A DNA stretch of 64,000 nt from Candidatus Nanopelagicales bacterium (GTDB taxonomy: Bacteria; Actinomycetota; Actinomycetes; S36-B12). The notes below the pieces were generated by a model. The model searched no databases, was not told the origin of the DNA, and saw only the letters and a program-made list of their open reading frames with translations. Numbering within the stretch: the first letter of the stretch is position 1; every line of letters begins with the position of its first letter. The DNA lies in NCBI GenBank assembly GCA_028687755.1, contig JAQTZL010000007.1, forward strand, positions 5,001 to 69,000. The letters are read 5' to 3'. Position numbers and translations under genes: made by a program. Of this stretch, positions 28,995 through 39,788 are shown piece after piece.

Positions 28995-29432
28995 TCAGGC
29001 GGAAAACAGGGCCAAGGCTTGCCGCATAGCTCCACGGGCACGCTTTCTATCCCGAGCATCGTCGTATGCCAAGGCCAGTCGGTACCACGCTTGCCAGTCC
29101 TGTGGCGATTGCTCAACCTCACTCTGGCATTCCGCGAACCGGGTATCGGCGGCATCACGATCTGCGCGTCCAGATGCGGTCTTAGGGAGATCATCTACGG
29201 GAAGATCACCTGTCAGAGCCAAACTTCGGCCCATGGCTTGCATACCGAAACCAAATTTCACTTCTCGATAGATCATCCATAAACCCAAAATAGGAATCAC
29301 GATGATGACCGCGCCAAGAGCGATCGCGATCGGATCACCAGACTCAAAAAGCGACCAGGCCCTCCACAACACAAACACCGCATAAATTGCAGCCGCAATC
29401 GCAAGCACAAAGGCCATCACTCGGGTGCGCAC
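28995..29432 (-). CDS. Membrane-anchored TPR-like protein
   Basis: A 145-residue protein of unknown role. Two hydrophobic helices (about 5-25 and 34-53, FVLAIAAAIYAVFVLW and IAIALGAVIIVIPILGLWMIY) are followed by a soluble tail with one TPR-like helix pair (about 98-143; DWQAWYRLALAYDDARDRKRARGAMRQALALF). This suggests a membrane-anchored interaction module facing the cytosol. It lies 2 nt after dapB and is the last gene before the terminator. Small TPR proteins in this place are known in other actinobacteria. Confidence 0.7.
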   Translation of the reverse strand: MRTRVMAFVLAIAAAIYAVFVLWRAWSLFESGDPIAIALGAVIIVIPILGLWMIYREVKFGFGMQAMGRSLALTGDLPVDDLPKTASGRADRDAADTRFAECQSEVEQSPQDWQAWYRLALAYDDARDRKRARGAMRQALALFSA

Positions 29433-29434
29433 GA

Positions 29435-30196
<762 letters not shown>

Positions 30197-31507
30197 TTAC
30201 TCGTTGAAGCCGAAAACCGAGGCGTCCTCGAAAGGTCCAATGACAGCCAAACTGGCCTTCTGTGAAAGAACCTCTGCTGCCACTGCGTGTACAGCCTCAG
30301 GGGTGACTTCATCAACACGCGAAAGAAGTTGATCGATACTCATCAACTCCTCCCCTTGTAACTCCGCTTTGGCAATGCGATTCATTCGGGCACTTGTGTC
30401 TTCTTGGCCAAGCACAGTTGCCCCACGCACCTGACCTTTGCCTCGAGTCACTTCATCGTGCGTTAAGCCATGCTGAACAACCGCATCAATTTGCTCTTGG
30501 AAGACTTCAAGCACCGTTGGGACTTTAACTGGCAAACATCCGGCATAGAGACCAACCATGCCGCTATCGGAAAACCCCTGGCTAAAGGCATACACCGAAT
30601 AGGCAAGACCGCGCTTTTCACGTACCTCTTGGAATAAGCGACTACTCATACCCCCGCCAAAGGCTGTGGTGAGCACTGCCATTGCATAGCGGCGTTCGTC
30701 GCCACGCGCCAGGCCTGGAACGCCGAGCAGCAAGTTTGCCTGCTCTGTCGGACGAGTATTGAGGGAAATTCCAGTCTTCATCACTGGAGTAGTTTTTGAT
30801 GTTCGCACTGGCTTTTGAAGTGCATCAGCATCCAGATAAGGATCAAAAGCTGCACGAACACGTTTCACAACATCAGCATGGTCGACATTGCCAGCAGCGG
30901 AGACCACCATCCCTGATGGCTGGTAGTGCTTCTTATAAAAACTGCGAATTGTCGAACGAGTGAGCCCGCGGATTGAATCCGTGGTTCCTAAAATCGTGCG
31001 ACCAAGCGGTGTTTGGCCGTAAACAAGCGATGCAAAATCATCATGTATGAGATCACTGGGATCGTCTTCGTACATGGCAATCTCTTCAAGAATCACGCCG
31101 CGTTCATCATCAATATCTGATGAACGAAGGAGCGCATCAGTCACCACATCGCACACCACATCAATTGCCATGGGTAAATCGCGATCCAAGACTTTGGCGT
31201 GGTAACACGTCAGCTCTTTGCCAGTAAATGCATTGAGGTCACCACCAACGGCCTCAACCATTGATGAAATCTCCAAGGCACTGCGCTTACTTGTGCCTTT
31301 AAAAAGTAAATGTTCTAAGAAATGTGCCGAGCCGTGCTGGGCTGGTGTTTCATCACGCGAACCGGCAGTGACCCAGACACCAAATGCCGCTGAGCGGACG
31401 CCAGGAACAGCTTGTGTAACGATGCGCAATCCGCCAGGGAGGACGGTGCGGCAGACAATGCTGCCGTCGTCCTCCCTGAGCAGAGTGGTGGTGTGCGCGC
31501 GAGCCAT
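30197..31507 (-). CDS. M16-family zinc metallopeptidase
   Basis: Insulinase/mitochondrial-processing-peptidase-like protein of 436 residues. The inverted zinc motif HFLEH is at 62-66 and the partner glutamate lies in the helix around 134-146 (GVILEEIAMYEDDP). The C-terminal M16_C half spans about 190-370 and includes GGGMSSRLFQEVREKRGLAYSVYAF, the substrate-binding R/Y motif. No signal peptide, so it is cytosolic. It sits 6 nt after pnp, a conserved actinobacterial order; the substrate is unknown. Confidence 0.92.
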   Translation of the reverse strand: MARAHTTTLLREDDGSIVCRTVLPGGLRIVTQAVPGVRSAAFGVWVTAGSRDETPAQHGSAHFLEHLLFKGTSKRSALEISSMVEAVGGDLNAFTGKELTCYHAKVLDRDLPMAIDVVCDVVTDALLRSSDIDDERGVILEEIAMYEDDPSDLIHDDFASLVYGQTPLGRTILGTTDSIRGLTRSTIRSFYKKHYQPSGMVVSAAGNVDHADVVKRVRAAFDPYLDADALQKPVRTSKTTPVMKTGISLNTRPTEQANLLLGVPGLARGDERRYAMAVLTTAFGGGMSSRLFQEVREKRGLAYSVYAFSQGFSDSGMVGLYAGCLPVKVPTVLEVFQEQIDAVVQHGLTHDEVTRGKGQVRGATVLGQEDTSARMNRIAKAELQGEELMSIDQLLSRVDEVTPEAVHAVAAEVLSQKASLAVIGPFEDASVFGFNE

Positions 31508-31513
31508 GAGCGA

Positions 31514-33703
31514 TTAAGCCGTTGCCTCTTCGATCACTGGTGCGAGTGACAACTTGCCGCGTGGATCAATTTCCTTGATCTCGACCTGCACTTTGTCGCC
31601 AACCTTGAGTACATCTTCAACTGCCTCGATGCGCTTGCCGCCGGCCAACTTCTTAACCTCGGAAATGTGCAGCAAGCCATCCTTGCCTGGAACGAGGGAA
31701 ATGAAGGCACCGAAGGTGGTTGTCTTCACAACTGTTCCGAGGTAGCGCTCGCCAACCTCTGGCATCGTTGGATTTGCAATCTGATTGATTGCGGTTCGTG
31801 CAGCGTCAGCCGAAGCGCCATCGGTTGCGCCGATGTAGATCGTGCCGTCATCTTGAATCGTGATGTCAGCGCCAGTTTCTTCTTGGATCTGGTTGATGAT
31901 CTTGCCTTTAGGCCCAATCACTTCGCCGATCTTGTCCACTGGAATCTGAACACTGATGACGCGTGGCGCAGTTGGTGCCATTTCATCAGGCGTATCAATT
32001 GCTTCTGCCATGACTTCAAGAATCGTCAAACGAGCATCGCGGGCCTGATTCAGCGCACTTGCAAGTACTGAAGCAGGAATGCCTTCGAGCTTGGTATCAA
32101 GCTGCAACGCGGTAACGAATTCCTTCGTGCCTGCAACCTTGAAATCCATATCGCCGTAGGCATCTTCTGCACCAAGAATGTCGGTGATTGCAACGAATTC
32201 CTGCTTGCCATCAACAACACCCGAGATAAGACCCATAGCAATACCAGCAACTGGTGCCTTCAACGGCACACCAGCATTGAGTAGCGACATAGTCGATGCA
32301 CAAACTGAACCCATTGAGGTTGAACCATTTGAGCCCAGAGCTTCAGAAACCTGGCGGATTGCGTATGGGAAGTCTTCGCGTGATGGAAGAACTGGAACCA
32401 ACGCACGCTCTGCAAGCGCACCGTGACCGATTTCGCGGCGCTTTGGTGAACCAACACGACCGGTCTCACCTGTTGAGTAAGGAGGGAAGTTGTAGTTGTG
32501 CATGTAGCGCTTGCGGTTTTCTGGGTTCAAAGTGTCGAGCTGCTGCTCCATCTTGAGCATGTTCAACGTGGTGATACCCAAAATCTGAGTTTCGCCGCGC
32601 TCGAACAATGCTGAACCGTGAACGCGTGGAATGACCTGAACTTCTGCAGCCAAGGTGCGGATGTCAGTAAGGCCACGACCATCGATGCGGATCTTGTCGC
32701 GAAGAACGCGCTCACGAACGCTGTTCTTTGTAACCGAGCGAAGTGCTGCGGACAATTCCTTCTCACGTCCAGCGAACTTTTCGCCAAGTGCAGCAAGAAC
32801 TTCACCCTTGATCGCATCGAGACGATCTTCGCGCTCTGCTTTGCGAACAATGGTCAGCGCCTGAGCAACTGATTCTGCTGCGATGTGCGCTACAGCTTCG
32901 TAAGCATCATCTTGGTAATCAAGGAAAATTGGGAAGTCTGCAGTTGGCTTTGCAGCCTTGGCTGCGAGTTCAATCTGCGCTTCACACAGAGCCTTAATGA
33001 ATGGCTTGCCAGCTTCAAGACCCTGAGCTACAACCTCTTCAGTTGGAGCCGTTGCTCCACCAGCGATGAGTTCGATGGTGCGCTCAGTTGCTTCTGCCTC
33101 AACCATCGTGATTGCAACATCGTCACCGGCGATTGAACCTGCAATAACCATGTCGAATACAGCTTCTTCAAGCTGCTCATGTGTTGGGAATGCAACCCAC
33201 TGGCCGCGAATCAATGCAACGCGTACCGCACCGATTGGACCAGAGAATGGCAAGCCAGCGATCTGCGTTGAAGCTGAAGCAGCGTTGATTGCGACGACGT
33301 CGTAGAGATCGCCAGGTGCAAGTGCCATCACCGTGACAACAACCTGCACTTCGTTGCGCAGGCCCTTCACGAAGGTTGGGCGCAATGGGCGGTCAATCAA
33401 ACGGCAGGTGAGGATTGCATCTTCACTTGGACGACCTTCACGACGGAAGAACGAGCCTGGAATACGACCAACTGCGTACATGCGTTCTTCAACATCCACG
33501 GTGAGTGGGAAGAAATCGAATGAATCACGTGGGCTCTTGCCAGCTGTGGTTGCTGAAAGCAGGAATGTCTCTTCGTCGAGTGTGACAGTGACTGAACCTG
33601 CAGCCTGCAATGCAAAACGGCCAGTTTCAAATGTGATCGTGCGCTTACCAAATGCACCGTTGTCAATAACGGCGCTTGTTGTTGTTACTTCGGAACCCTC
33701 CAC
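31514..33703 (-). CDS. pnp: Polyribonucleotide nucleotidyltransferase (PNPase)
   Basis: Phosphorolytic 3'-5' exoribonuclease. Order of domains: RNase PH 1 (about 15-145), helical linker, RNase PH 2 (about 335-545, with [15 protein letters not shown] type, here [13 protein letters not shown]), KH (about 575-635, [17 protein letters not shown]) and S1 (about 640-712, [23 protein letters not shown]). Length is 729. The start is GTG at 33703, with AGGAGG 5 nt before it; that Shine-Dalgarno is in the 3' arm of a hairpin. It lies downstream of rpsO behind a long structured leader. Confidence 0.98.
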   Translation of the reverse strand: MEGSEVTTTSAVIDNGAFGKRTITFETGRFALQAAGSVTVTLDEETFLLSATTAGKSPRDSFDFFPLTVDVEERMYAVGRIPGSFFRREGRPSEDAILTCRLIDRPLRPTFVKGLRNEVQVVVTVMALAPGDLYDVVAINAASASTQIAGLPFSGPIGAVRVALIRGQWVAFPTHEQLEEAVFDMVIAGSIAGDDVAITMVEAEATERTIELIAGGATAPTEEVVAQGLEAGKPFIKALCEAQIELAAKAAKPTADFPIFLDYQDDAYEAVAHIAAESVAQALTIVRKAEREDRLDAIKGEVLAALGEKFAGREKELSAALRSVTKNSVRERVLRDKIRIDGRGLTDIRTLAAEVQVIPRVHGSALFERGETQILGITTLNMLKMEQQLDTLNPENRKRYMHNYNFPPYSTGETGRVGSPKRREIGHGALAERALVPVLPSREDFPYAIRQVSEALGSNGSTSMGSVCASTMSLLNAGVPLKAPVAGIAMGLISGVVDGKQEFVAITDILGAEDAYGDMDFKVAGTKEFVTALQLDTKLEGIPASVLASALNQARDARLTILEVMAEAIDTPDEMAPTAPRVISVQIPVDKIGEVIGPKGKIINQIQEETGADITIQDDGTIYIGATDGASADAARTAINQIANPTMPEVGERYLGTVVKTTTFGAFISLVPGKDGLLHISEVKKLAGGKRIEAVEDVLKVGDKVQVEIKEIDPRGKLSLAPVIEEATA

Positions 33704-33860
33704 GGGTGCCTCCTGTTCTGTTACAGGAGCGCTCGCGAGTGCCGACTTGTGGCGATCATCGATCGAGGCCCACGGGTATTTCGAACCCGGAGGTCACTAC
33801 CGAGGACCGACAGGCGACGAAGTCGCAGCGCCCCGAATGGTGATATCTGTATGAAATTTT
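33704..33860 (-). ncRNA. Structured pnp leader, Actino-pnp-like
   Basis: The pnp 5' leader on the minus strand is unusually rich in inverted repeats: GCGAC-TTC-GTCGC, GGT-AGTG-ACC, CGGGT-TCGAAAT-ACCCG and a CGATCATCGATCG tract. This is where the known Actino-pnp RNA motif sits (5' UTR of actinobacterial pnp genes), so I assign it tentatively to that class; its consensus was not checked base by base. The CGGGT/ACCCG hairpin looks like a tRNA T-arm but no tRNA surrounds it. Confidence 0.5.
33710..33729 (-). promoter_or_regulatory. Hairpin masking the pnp Shine-Dalgarno
   Basis: On the minus strand CTCCTGT pairs with ACAGGAG over a 6-nt loop, immediately upstream of the GTG. The 3' arm contains most of the AGGAGG ribosome-binding site, so folding would block initiation. 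Translational control of pnp, plausibly by PNPase or RNase III as in other bacteria, is inferred. Confidence 0.55.
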
Positions 33861-33890
33861 CTCTCTGGAAGGTTTCCACAGAGATGAAGC

Positions 33891-33921
33891 AAGGCCCGGC
33901 ACGACTCGCGTACCGGGCCTT
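33891..33921 (-). terminator. Hairpin after rpsO (terminator or RNase III site)
   Basis: AAGGCCCGG and CCGGGCCTT (33891-33899 with 33913-33921) form a perfect 9-bp stem with a 13-nt loop, 6 nt past the rpsO stop. The minus-strand flank (GCTTCATCTC) is poor in T, so a processing site in an rpsO-pnp message is as likely as a terminator. A second, imperfect stem (CTCTGTGGAA with TTCCAGAGAG) follows at 33861-33883. Confidence 0.6.
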
Positions 33922-33927
33922 TAAGAC

Positions 33928-34197
33928 TTAGCGACGAATGCCGAGCTTCTCAATGATTGTGCGGTAGCGCGCGATGTCGGTCTTCACCAAGTACTGGAGA
34001 AGGCGGCGGCGCTGGCCAACGAGAATCAACAGGCCACGGCGGCTGTGGTGATCATGCTTGTGTTCCTTGAGGTGGCCAGTTAAGTCGTTAATACGACGGC
34101 TGAGCAATGCAATCTGCACTTCTGGGGAACCGGTATCGCCTGGCTTGGTGCCAAATTCAGCGATGATTTCTTCTTTGACTGCCTTGTCGAGTGACAT
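33928..34197 (-). CDS. rpsO: 30S ribosomal protein S15
   Basis: Primary 16S rRNA-binding protein of 89 residues. Four-helix S15 pattern with [43 protein letters not shown] and [19 protein letters not shown] lies about 8 nt before the ATG. It is encoded before pnp, as is near-universal. A TAGTCT at 34287-34292 in the 101-nt gap behind ribF could be its promoter. Confidence 0.98.
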   Translation of the reverse strand: MSLDKAVKEEIIAEFGTKPGDTGSPEVQIALLSRRINDLTGHLKEHKHDHHSRRGLLILVGQRRRLLQYLVKTDIARYRTIIEKLGIRR

Positions 34198-34298
34198 GAC
34201 TTTCCTCTCGGGCGCGCCTCTTTAGGGCACTTGCTTGTTGCGACACGAATCTCAGAGCGCCCGCTCTTTGACCGTCTGGAGACCAAAGACTACCAGCC

Positions 34299-35207
34299 TT
34301 ACAGCAGCCCCAAGACCGCCCTCGTATTGGCCACATCCGTATTCATCTGATCGATGAGCCCCTCAAGGCCATCGAAGGTCATTTGTCCACGAAGTTGCTC
34401 GATGAAGATCACGGTGATTTCGTGGCCATAGAGGTCCAGGTCGGAGCGATCCAGCACATAACTTTCTACCCGACGCTCGACACCAGCAAATTGTGGATTG
34501 GTTCCCACCGAAATTGCTGCCGGGTAGCGCTGATTGCCATAGACAAGCCAACCGGCATAAACCCCATCACCTGGGACAACCGGAGTACCTTGCCATTGAA
34601 GATTCGCGGTCGGAAACCCCAACTCTCGCCCTCGGTGGTCGCCATGAACCACGATGCCTGACAGGTCATAGTCACGTCCCAGGACGTTTCGTGCTTCCTG
34701 CAAATCACCAAGAGCTAGGGCATGACGCACTCGGGTTGAAGACCAAGGCTGGACATCTGCCGCCAAGCCAACTTCGGTGACTGAGAAGTGGTACTGCTGG
34801 CCAGCCTCGCGCAGCGTGTTGACATCCCCCGCACCTTCATGACCAAATCGAAAATTGCCACCGACGACAACTGCTTGTGCATTCAAAGTGTCGTGCAGCA
34901 CCCGGTGGATAAATGTTTCAGGATCCCAACTGGCAACTTCGTCATTGAATTGGAGAACGAACACGTCGTCAACGCCAGCGTCAAACAGCAAGAAACGACG
35001 TTCAGCCAATGACGCAAGGGATTGCGGCGCAAGATCTGGACGAACCACAGCCAACGGGTGCGGGTCAAAAGTGAGCGCAATGAGTTCAGTGTGTAAATCA
35101 TCAGCAATAGCTCGAGCCTGTGCGATGAGTGCCTGATGACCTTTATGAACGCCATCGAACACACCAATGCAGACAACTGCACCCTGTTTTTCGTGTTCGT
35201 GACTCAT
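34299..35207 (-). CDS. ribF: Bifunctional riboflavin kinase / FAD synthetase
   Basis: Converts riboflavin to FMN and FAD. The N-terminal FAD synthetase (about 10-175) has the nucleotidyltransferase motif GVFDGVHKGHQALI and a conserved loop with STRVRHALALG; the C-terminal kinase (about 180-300) has GDHRGRELGFPTANL and GVYAGW. Length is 302. It lies 17 nt past truB and ends the rimP-nusA-infB run. It complements the rib genes at 18.5-22 kb. Confidence 0.96.
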   Translation of the reverse strand: MSHEHEKQGAVVCIGVFDGVHKGHQALIAQARAIADDLHTELIALTFDPHPLAVVRPDLAPQSLASLAERRFLLFDAGVDDVFVLQFNDEVASWDPETFIHRVLHDTLNAQAVVVGGNFRFGHEGAGDVNTLREAGQQYHFSVTEVGLAADVQPWSSTRVRHALALGDLQEARNVLGRDYDLSGIVVHGDHRGRELGFPTANLQWQGTPVVPGDGVYAGWLVYGNQRYPAAISVGTNPQFAGVERRVESYVLDRSDLDLYGHEITVIFIEQLRGQMTFDGLEGLIDQMNTDVANTRAVLGLL

Positions 35208-35224
35208 GACTGTTCTACCTTAGG

Positions 35225-36115
35225 TCACACGAATACGGCCGGGTACTTGGCCGTTGGTCCATGACGTTCAGCTAGTGCCAAAAACTCACCTGCCTGATCG
35301 AAGATCGCAATGACACCCTCGTCGACACCCGAATATGACCAGTCAATCCGTCTGCCATGACGAACGAATGCAGCATCTGACTCATTGACGACCCACGATG
35401 GGAAGACACGAGCAGCAGCCTCAGCTATTGGAATGAGTGCATGCTGCGGATCAGACAACGCGCCAAAGGTTTCTAGATCAATCGCATCAGTTAATGGCCA
35501 TTTACCCACGCGCGTTCGACGAAGAGCAGTCAAATGGCCGCCAACTCCCAGTTCGCGGCCAAGGTCACGAGCTAACGCACGGATATATGTGCCAGAACTG
35601 CAGGTAACTTCAACGTCAATATCGAGGAATCCCTCCCCCGAGCGATGCGTAAGCGCCTGAAATTCGCTGACGGTTACCCCGCGTGCCTGCAGTTTCACTT
35701 CGTCACCAGAACGCACTTTTGCGTACGCCCGCTGACCGTTAACTTTAATGGCACTGACCGAACTTGGGACTTGCTCGATTTCCCCAGTGAGCAATTCAAT
35801 GCCCTGCAGCACCGCATCGAAACTCAAATATTCGATTGCCTCGCGCGAAGCTACTTCGATAACTTCACCTTCGGCATCATCAGTAACTGTGCTTTGGCCA
35901 AGCCGAATAGTTGCCGCATACGTCTTGTCGGCTCCAGCGATATAACCCAACAGTCTGGTTGCGCGACCAACGCCAAGCACTAAAACACCAGTCGCCATCG
36001 GGTCAAGAGTTCCCGCATGACCTACTTTGCGGGTATTCAAAATTCGCCGAGTTCGACCGACCACATCGTGTGAGGTCCACTCAGATGGCTTATCGAGAAC
36101 GAGCAACCCGTTCAC
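35225..36115 (-). CDS. truB: tRNA pseudouridine-55 synthase
   Basis: Forms pseudouridine 55 in the tRNA T-loop. The catalytic aspartate lies in GHAGTLDPMATGVLVLGVG, with KPSEWTSHDVV near the N-terminus and the thumb-loop segment after it; a PUA-like C-terminal region begins near 235. Length is 296. The ATG overlaps the rbfA stop by 4 nt; truB-rbfA-infB is a classic order. Confidence 0.97.
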   Translation of the reverse strand: MNGLLVLDKPSEWTSHDVVGRTRRILNTRKVGHAGTLDPMATGVLVLGVGRATRLLGYIAGADKTYAATIRLGQSTVTDDAEGEVIEVASREAIEYLSFDAVLQGIELLTGEIEQVPSSVSAIKVNGQRAYAKVRSGDEVKLQARGVTVSEFQALTHRSGEGFLDIDVEVTCSSGTYIRALARDLGRELGVGGHLTALRRTRVGKWPLTDAIDLETFGALSDPQHALIPIAEAAARVFPSWVVNESDAAFVRHGRRIDWSYSGVDEGVIAIFDQAGEFLALAERHGPTAKYPAVFV

Positions 36116-36546
36116 TCGTCAGATTCAACCTCACGCGGATGACGATACGGATCGACCTCACCTGCATAGGTACCTTGCGCCGCTTGCAGATGCACGCGTT
36201 CATCGTCCTCTTGAGCCTTGCGCAACAACTCTTCTACGTGACGAGCGTTCTCTGGCATCGCGTCAGCGAAGAAGGCAAGGGACGGAGTGAATTTGATTCC
36301 CGTCTGCTTGCCAACTTCGCTGCGCAACAATCCTTTTGCTGACTCAAGAGCCGCAGCTGTCTCATCTTGAGCTTGAGCATCGCCATACACGGTGTAGAAA
36401 ACCGATGCTTCGCGTAGATCGGGTGTCATACGCACGTCAGTGATCGTGATGAAACCCAAACGAGGGTCCTTCACGCGCTTTTCGAGCGTCTCAGCCACAA
36501 TCACGCGAACGCGATCTTCGAGCTTATGTTGGCGTGCCTTACTCAT
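36112..36546 (-). CDS. rbfA: Ribosome-binding factor A
   Basis: 30S maturation factor needed for 16S 5'-end processing. A KH-like fold of 144 residues with [42 protein letters not shown] and [22 protein letters not shown], followed by an acidic tail. It overlaps both infB and truB by 4 nt. Confidence 0.96.
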   Translation of the reverse strand: MSKARQHKLEDRVRVIVAETLEKRVKDPRLGFITITDVRMTPDLREASVFYTVYGDAQAQDETAAALESAKGLLRSEVGKQTGIKFTPSLAFFADAMPENARHVEELLRKAQEDDERVHLQAAQGTYAGEVDPYRHPREVESDE

Positions 36547-39371
36547 GGCTTACGAGGCTTCTCGCGCATCTCGAAGGTTTCGATGATGTCATCAACCTTG
36601 ACGTCTTGGAAGTTACCAAGGTTGATACCGCACTCGAATCCTTCTCGCACTTCAGTGACATCGTCCTTGAAGCGACGCAATCCTGCGATTGCAACGCCAT
36701 CCGCCACAACTGCTCCATCGCGGATAACACGCGCCTTTGAGTTGCGCTTGATATCGCCACTTTGCACAAGACAGCCTGCGATGGTGCCGAACTTTGAAGA
36801 CTTGAAGACATCGCGAACCTGCGCGGTTCCGAGTTGTACTTCTTCGTATTCCGGCTTGAGCATGCCGCGAAGTGCCTGCTCAACATCATCGATTGCTTGG
36901 TAGATGACGCTGTAGAAGCGAACGTCAACGCCTTCATGAGTAGCAAGATCAGCGACTTTACCTTCAGGTCGCACGTTGAATCCAATGATGACTGCCTTTG
37001 ACGCAGCCGCCAATGTGACGTCGTTCTTGGTAATGGCGCCAACACCACGGTGGATGACGCGCATCGAAACTTCATCGCCAACATCGATCTTGGTGAGAGC
37101 TTCTTCAAGTGCTTCAACCGAACCAGATACGTCGCCCTTGATGATGAGGTTCAGCTCTGCAACCTCACCCTTTTCAATGGACTCGAGGAAGTCTTCAAGT
37201 GAACGCTTCACGCGGTTCTTTGCCAACATCGCGTTGCGCTCACGCGCTTGACGTGTCTGAGCAATCTGACGCGCGATGCGGTCTTCTGAAACCACCAAGA
37301 AACTATCACCGGCACCTGGAACAGAAGTCAGGCCAAGGACCTGAACCGCTGTGGAAGGACCAGCTTCTTCAATGACATTGCCGAGGTCATCGTGCATTGC
37401 ACGCACACGACCAAAGGCATCGCCAGCAACAATTGAATCGCCAGCACGCAAGGTTCCGCGTTGAACAAGCACCGTTGCAACTGGGCCACGACCACGGTCA
37501 AGGTGAGCTTCGATCGCAACACCCTGAGCATCCTGATTTGGATTAGCGCGAAGATCAAGTGCTGCATCAGCGGTCAACAACACAGCGTCGAGAAGCTCAG
37601 TGATGCCAGAGCCCTTGAGTGCTGACACGTCGATGAACATGGTGTCGCCGCCATATTCCTCAGCGACCAAACCGTATTCAGTGAGCTGACCACGAACCTT
37701 CGCAGGATCGGCGCCTTCCTTATCGACCTTGTTCACTGCGACCACGATTGGCACACCTGCAGCCTGCACGTGATTCAACGCTTCAATGGTCTGAGGCTTG
37801 ACACCATCGTCTGCTGCTACCACCAAGATCGCGATGTCTGTGACCTGAGCACCACGGGCACGCATGGCAGTGAAGGCCTCATGGCCCGGTGTATCGATGA
37901 AGGTGAGCTTGCGATCGCCTTCTGGTGTGTGCGCAACAACTTGGTAAGCACCAATGTGCTGCGTAATGCCACCAGCTTCGCCACCAATGACGTTGGTCTT
38001 GCGAATCGAATCGAGCAAACGGGTTTTACCGTGGTCAACGTGACCCATGACCGTGACCACAGGTGGACGAGCGATGAGATCTTCGCTGTCACCTTCGTCT
38101 TCACCGAATTCAAGATCGTATGAACCAAGGAGTTCGCGATCCTCATCTTCTGGTGAAACCACTTCAACGACGTAGTTGAGTTCTTCACCAAGTAAGCGCA
38201 GGGTGTCGTCGTCAATTGACTGCGTTGCGGTCACCATCTCGCCGAGTTCGATCAACACCTTGACCAGATCGGCTGGCATGGCATTCACGCGATCGGCAAA
38301 GTCAGTCACACTCGAGCCGCGGGCAAGACGAACAGTTTCACCACTGCCACGGGTGATGCGTACACCGGTCAATGACGGTGCTTGCATGTTGTCGAACTCT
38401 TGACGCTTTGCGCGCTTTGACTTGCGGCCTCGGGATGGGCGACCACCTGGGCGACCAAAGGCACCAGCAGTAGTACCGCGACCGCCAGCACCTGGGCGAC
38501 CTGGGAAACCACCAGGGCCACCGGGACCACCTGGGCCACCAGTACCTGGACCGCCACCTGGGCGACCAGCAAAACCGCCGCCGCCACCTGGACGACCAGC
38601 ACCACCGGCGCCTGGACCACCCGGACGACCTTGGAAACCACCAGGTGCGCCACCTGGGCGACCAGCACCCGGCCCACCTGGGCGACCAGCGCCTGGACCA
38701 CCCGGACGACCTGCGCCTGGACCACCTGGACGTTGACCTGGGCCTGCCGGACGTGGCGCACGCATTGCGGGCATCATGCCTGGGTTTGGCCGAGGAGCAC
38801 CTGGAACTGCCGGAGCAGCAGGAGCTGCCGGCCGAGCCATGCCTGTGGACCCACCAAATGGGTTATTACCTGGACGCGGAGCCGCTGGGCGACCCATGCC
38901 TGTGGACCCACCAAATGGGTTATTACCTGGACGCGGGCCTGCCGGACGCGGAGCATCCGGACGCGGAGCTGCAGGAGCCGCTGGCGTTGCGGCCTCTGGT
39001 GATTGGGTAACCACCGCTGCTGGAGCAACCGGAACAACCGGTGTTTCCTCAACGATTGGCTTTGGCACTGGCACCGGCACCGGAGTCGGCGCTGGAACTG
39101 GCGTTGGCGTTGGCGTTGGAGTTGGCGTCTGAGCGACAACTTCACCTTCGACGTCAGCAGCAGGCTTAGCTGCGGCTTTCTTCGCAGCGGCCTTCTTGGC
39201 AGGCTTTGGCTCTGCGGCTGGCATCGCTTCTTTGAGCTTGCGTGCAACCGGCGCTTCGACCGTTGACGACGCAGACTTCACAAACTCACCAAGCTCAGCG
39301 AGCTTGGCAAGCACGTCTTTACTAGTGACCCCTAGCTCTTTTGCGAGCTCATGGACCCGGACCTTTGACAC
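36543..39371 (-). CDS. infB: Translation initiation factor IF-2
   Basis: GTPase that brings initiator tRNA to the 30S subunit. IF2_N (about 1-50, [21 protein letters not shown]), then a long low-complexity linker (about 60-330) made of Pro/Ala/Val and later Gly/Arg/Pro repeats, then the G domain with [22 protein letters not shown] and NKVDK, and domains II-IV. Length is 942, typical for actinobacteria. The linker includes two identical 43-bp DNA blocks. It overlaps rbfA by 4 nt and has its own likely promoter 151 nt upstream. Confidence 0.98.
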   Translation of the reverse strand: MSKVRVHELAKELGVTSKDVLAKLAELGEFVKSASSTVEAPVARKLKEAMPAAEPKPAKKAAAKKAAAKPAADVEGEVVAQTPTPTPTPTPVPAPTPVPVPVPKPIVEETPVVPVAPAAVVTQSPEAATPAAPAAPRPDAPRPAGPRPGNNPFGGSTGMGRPAAPRPGNNPFGGSTGMARPAAPAAPAVPGAPRPNPGMMPAMRAPRPAGPGQRPGGPGAGRPGGPGAGRPGGPGAGRPGGAPGGFQGRPGGPGAGGAGRPGGGGGFAGRPGGGPGTGGPGGPGGPGGFPGRPGAGGRGTTAGAFGRPGGRPSRGRKSKRAKRQEFDNMQAPSLTGVRITRGSGETVRLARGSSVTDFADRVNAMPADLVKVLIELGEMVTATQSIDDDTLRLLGEELNYVVEVVSPEDEDRELLGSYDLEFGEDEGDSEDLIARPPVVTVMGHVDHGKTRLLDSIRKTNVIGGEAGGITQHIGAYQVVAHTPEGDRKLTFIDTPGHEAFTAMRARGAQVTDIAILVVAADDGVKPQTIEALNHVQAAGVPIVVAVNKVDKEGADPAKVRGQLTEYGLVAEEYGGDTMFIDVSALKGSGITELLDAVLLTADAALDLRANPNQDAQGVAIEAHLDRGRGPVATVLVQRGTLRAGDSIVAGDAFGRVRAMHDDLGNVIEEAGPSTAVQVLGLTSVPGAGDSFLVVSEDRIARQIAQTRQARERNAMLAKNRVKRSLEDFLESIEKGEVAELNLIIKGDVSGSVEALEEALTKIDVGDEVSMRVIHRGVGAITKNDVTLAAASKAVIIGFNVRPEGKVADLATHEGVDVRFYSVIYQAIDDVEQALRGMLKPEYEEVQLGTAQVRDVFKSSKFGTIAGCLVQSGDIKRNSKARVIRDGAVVADGVAIAGLRRFKDDVTEVREGFECGINLGNFQDVKVDDIIETFEMREKPRKP
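38837..38936 (-). repeat. Two identical 43-bp blocks in infB (57-bp period)
   Basis: Bases 38837-38879 and 38894-38936 are identical. They encode [14 protein letters not shown] twice, separated by a short divergent spacer, giving a 19-codon period. Next to them (about 38430-38760) lie many shorter, degenerate [12 protein letters not shown] repeats. Identity at silent positions suggests recent duplication or gene-internal recombination. IF2 linkers of this group commonly carry such units. Confidence 0.9.
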
Positions 39372-39521
39372 GTTTCTCCTGTCTTCGGCCCGGGTTGTCC
39401 AACCCGAACCGTCAGTGCGAACGACGCATGACTAACACAGCTCGTTCATCGGGTGGATGTCCTCATGAAGGCTCCCGAAGTTAGGCGGATGGAACTGGCG
39501 CTTGTACGCACAGCGGAATTA

Positions 39522-39527
39522 ACTATA
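39522..39527 (-). promoter_or_regulatory. Likely infB promoter (-10 TATAGT)
   Basis: The 183-nt gap between ylxR and infB holds TATAGT on the minus strand, close to the ideal -10, with GTGAAC 17 nt before it as a poor -35. It would give a 5' leader of about 145 nt for infB. The remainder of the gap (39372-39554) shows only a CCCGGGTTGTCCAACCCG-type inverted repeat near the infB start, and no gene. Confidence 0.5.
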
Positions 39528-39554
39528 CCGCGACCACAGCCACGGTTCACACCA

Positions 39555-39788
39555 TCAGATCTGCTTGATGAGTTCTGAACTGTCGAATGTGCCCGATGAG
39601 CGCAGGGCCCTGCCCCAAGCACGGCGCTTATCTGCGAGCTCCAGACAGCTCCCACGTGGATGGAGCCAGGCCCCCCGACCATGGGCGTGCCGCGAAGGCC
39701 GTAAGACACCTTCCAGACTCACCACGCGAATGAGCTCAGTTACCGGGACCGCAGCTCGGCACCCCACACACGTGCGAATTGGGATCAT
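39555..39788 (-). CDS. ylxR: YlxR family (DUF448) RNA-binding protein
   Basis: A small basic protein of 77 residues between nusA and infB, the standard place for ylx[20 protein letters not shown] is the family start with the paired Cys, and [27 protein letters not shown] is the conserved C-terminal half. The family has been linked to RNase P regulation in Bacillus; its role here is open. The ATG overlaps the nusA stop by 4 nt. Confidence 0.9.
   Translation of the reverse strand: MIPIRTCVGCRAAVPVTELIRVVSLEGVLRPSRHAHGRGAWLHPRGSCLELADKRRAWGRALRSSGTFDSSELIKQI

Noticed and set aside
33770..33795. tRNA-like T-arm (CGGGT-TCGAAAT-ACCCG) between rpsO and pnp
   Set aside because: No acceptor stem, anticodon arm or CCA can be built around it, and the stem closes on T-A where tRNAs have G53-C61; it fits better as part of the pnp leader.
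38422..38761. Long Pro-rich or Val-rich frames opposite and out of phase with infB
   Set aside because: They mirror the Gly/Pro/Arg codon repeats of the IF2 linker; no start signals and no independent composition.
38837..38936. Direct repeats as a possible CRISPR or mobile-element trace
   Set aside because: The repeats stay in frame within infB, encode a known type of IF2 linker unit, and lack spacers of CRISPR length or flanking cas genes.
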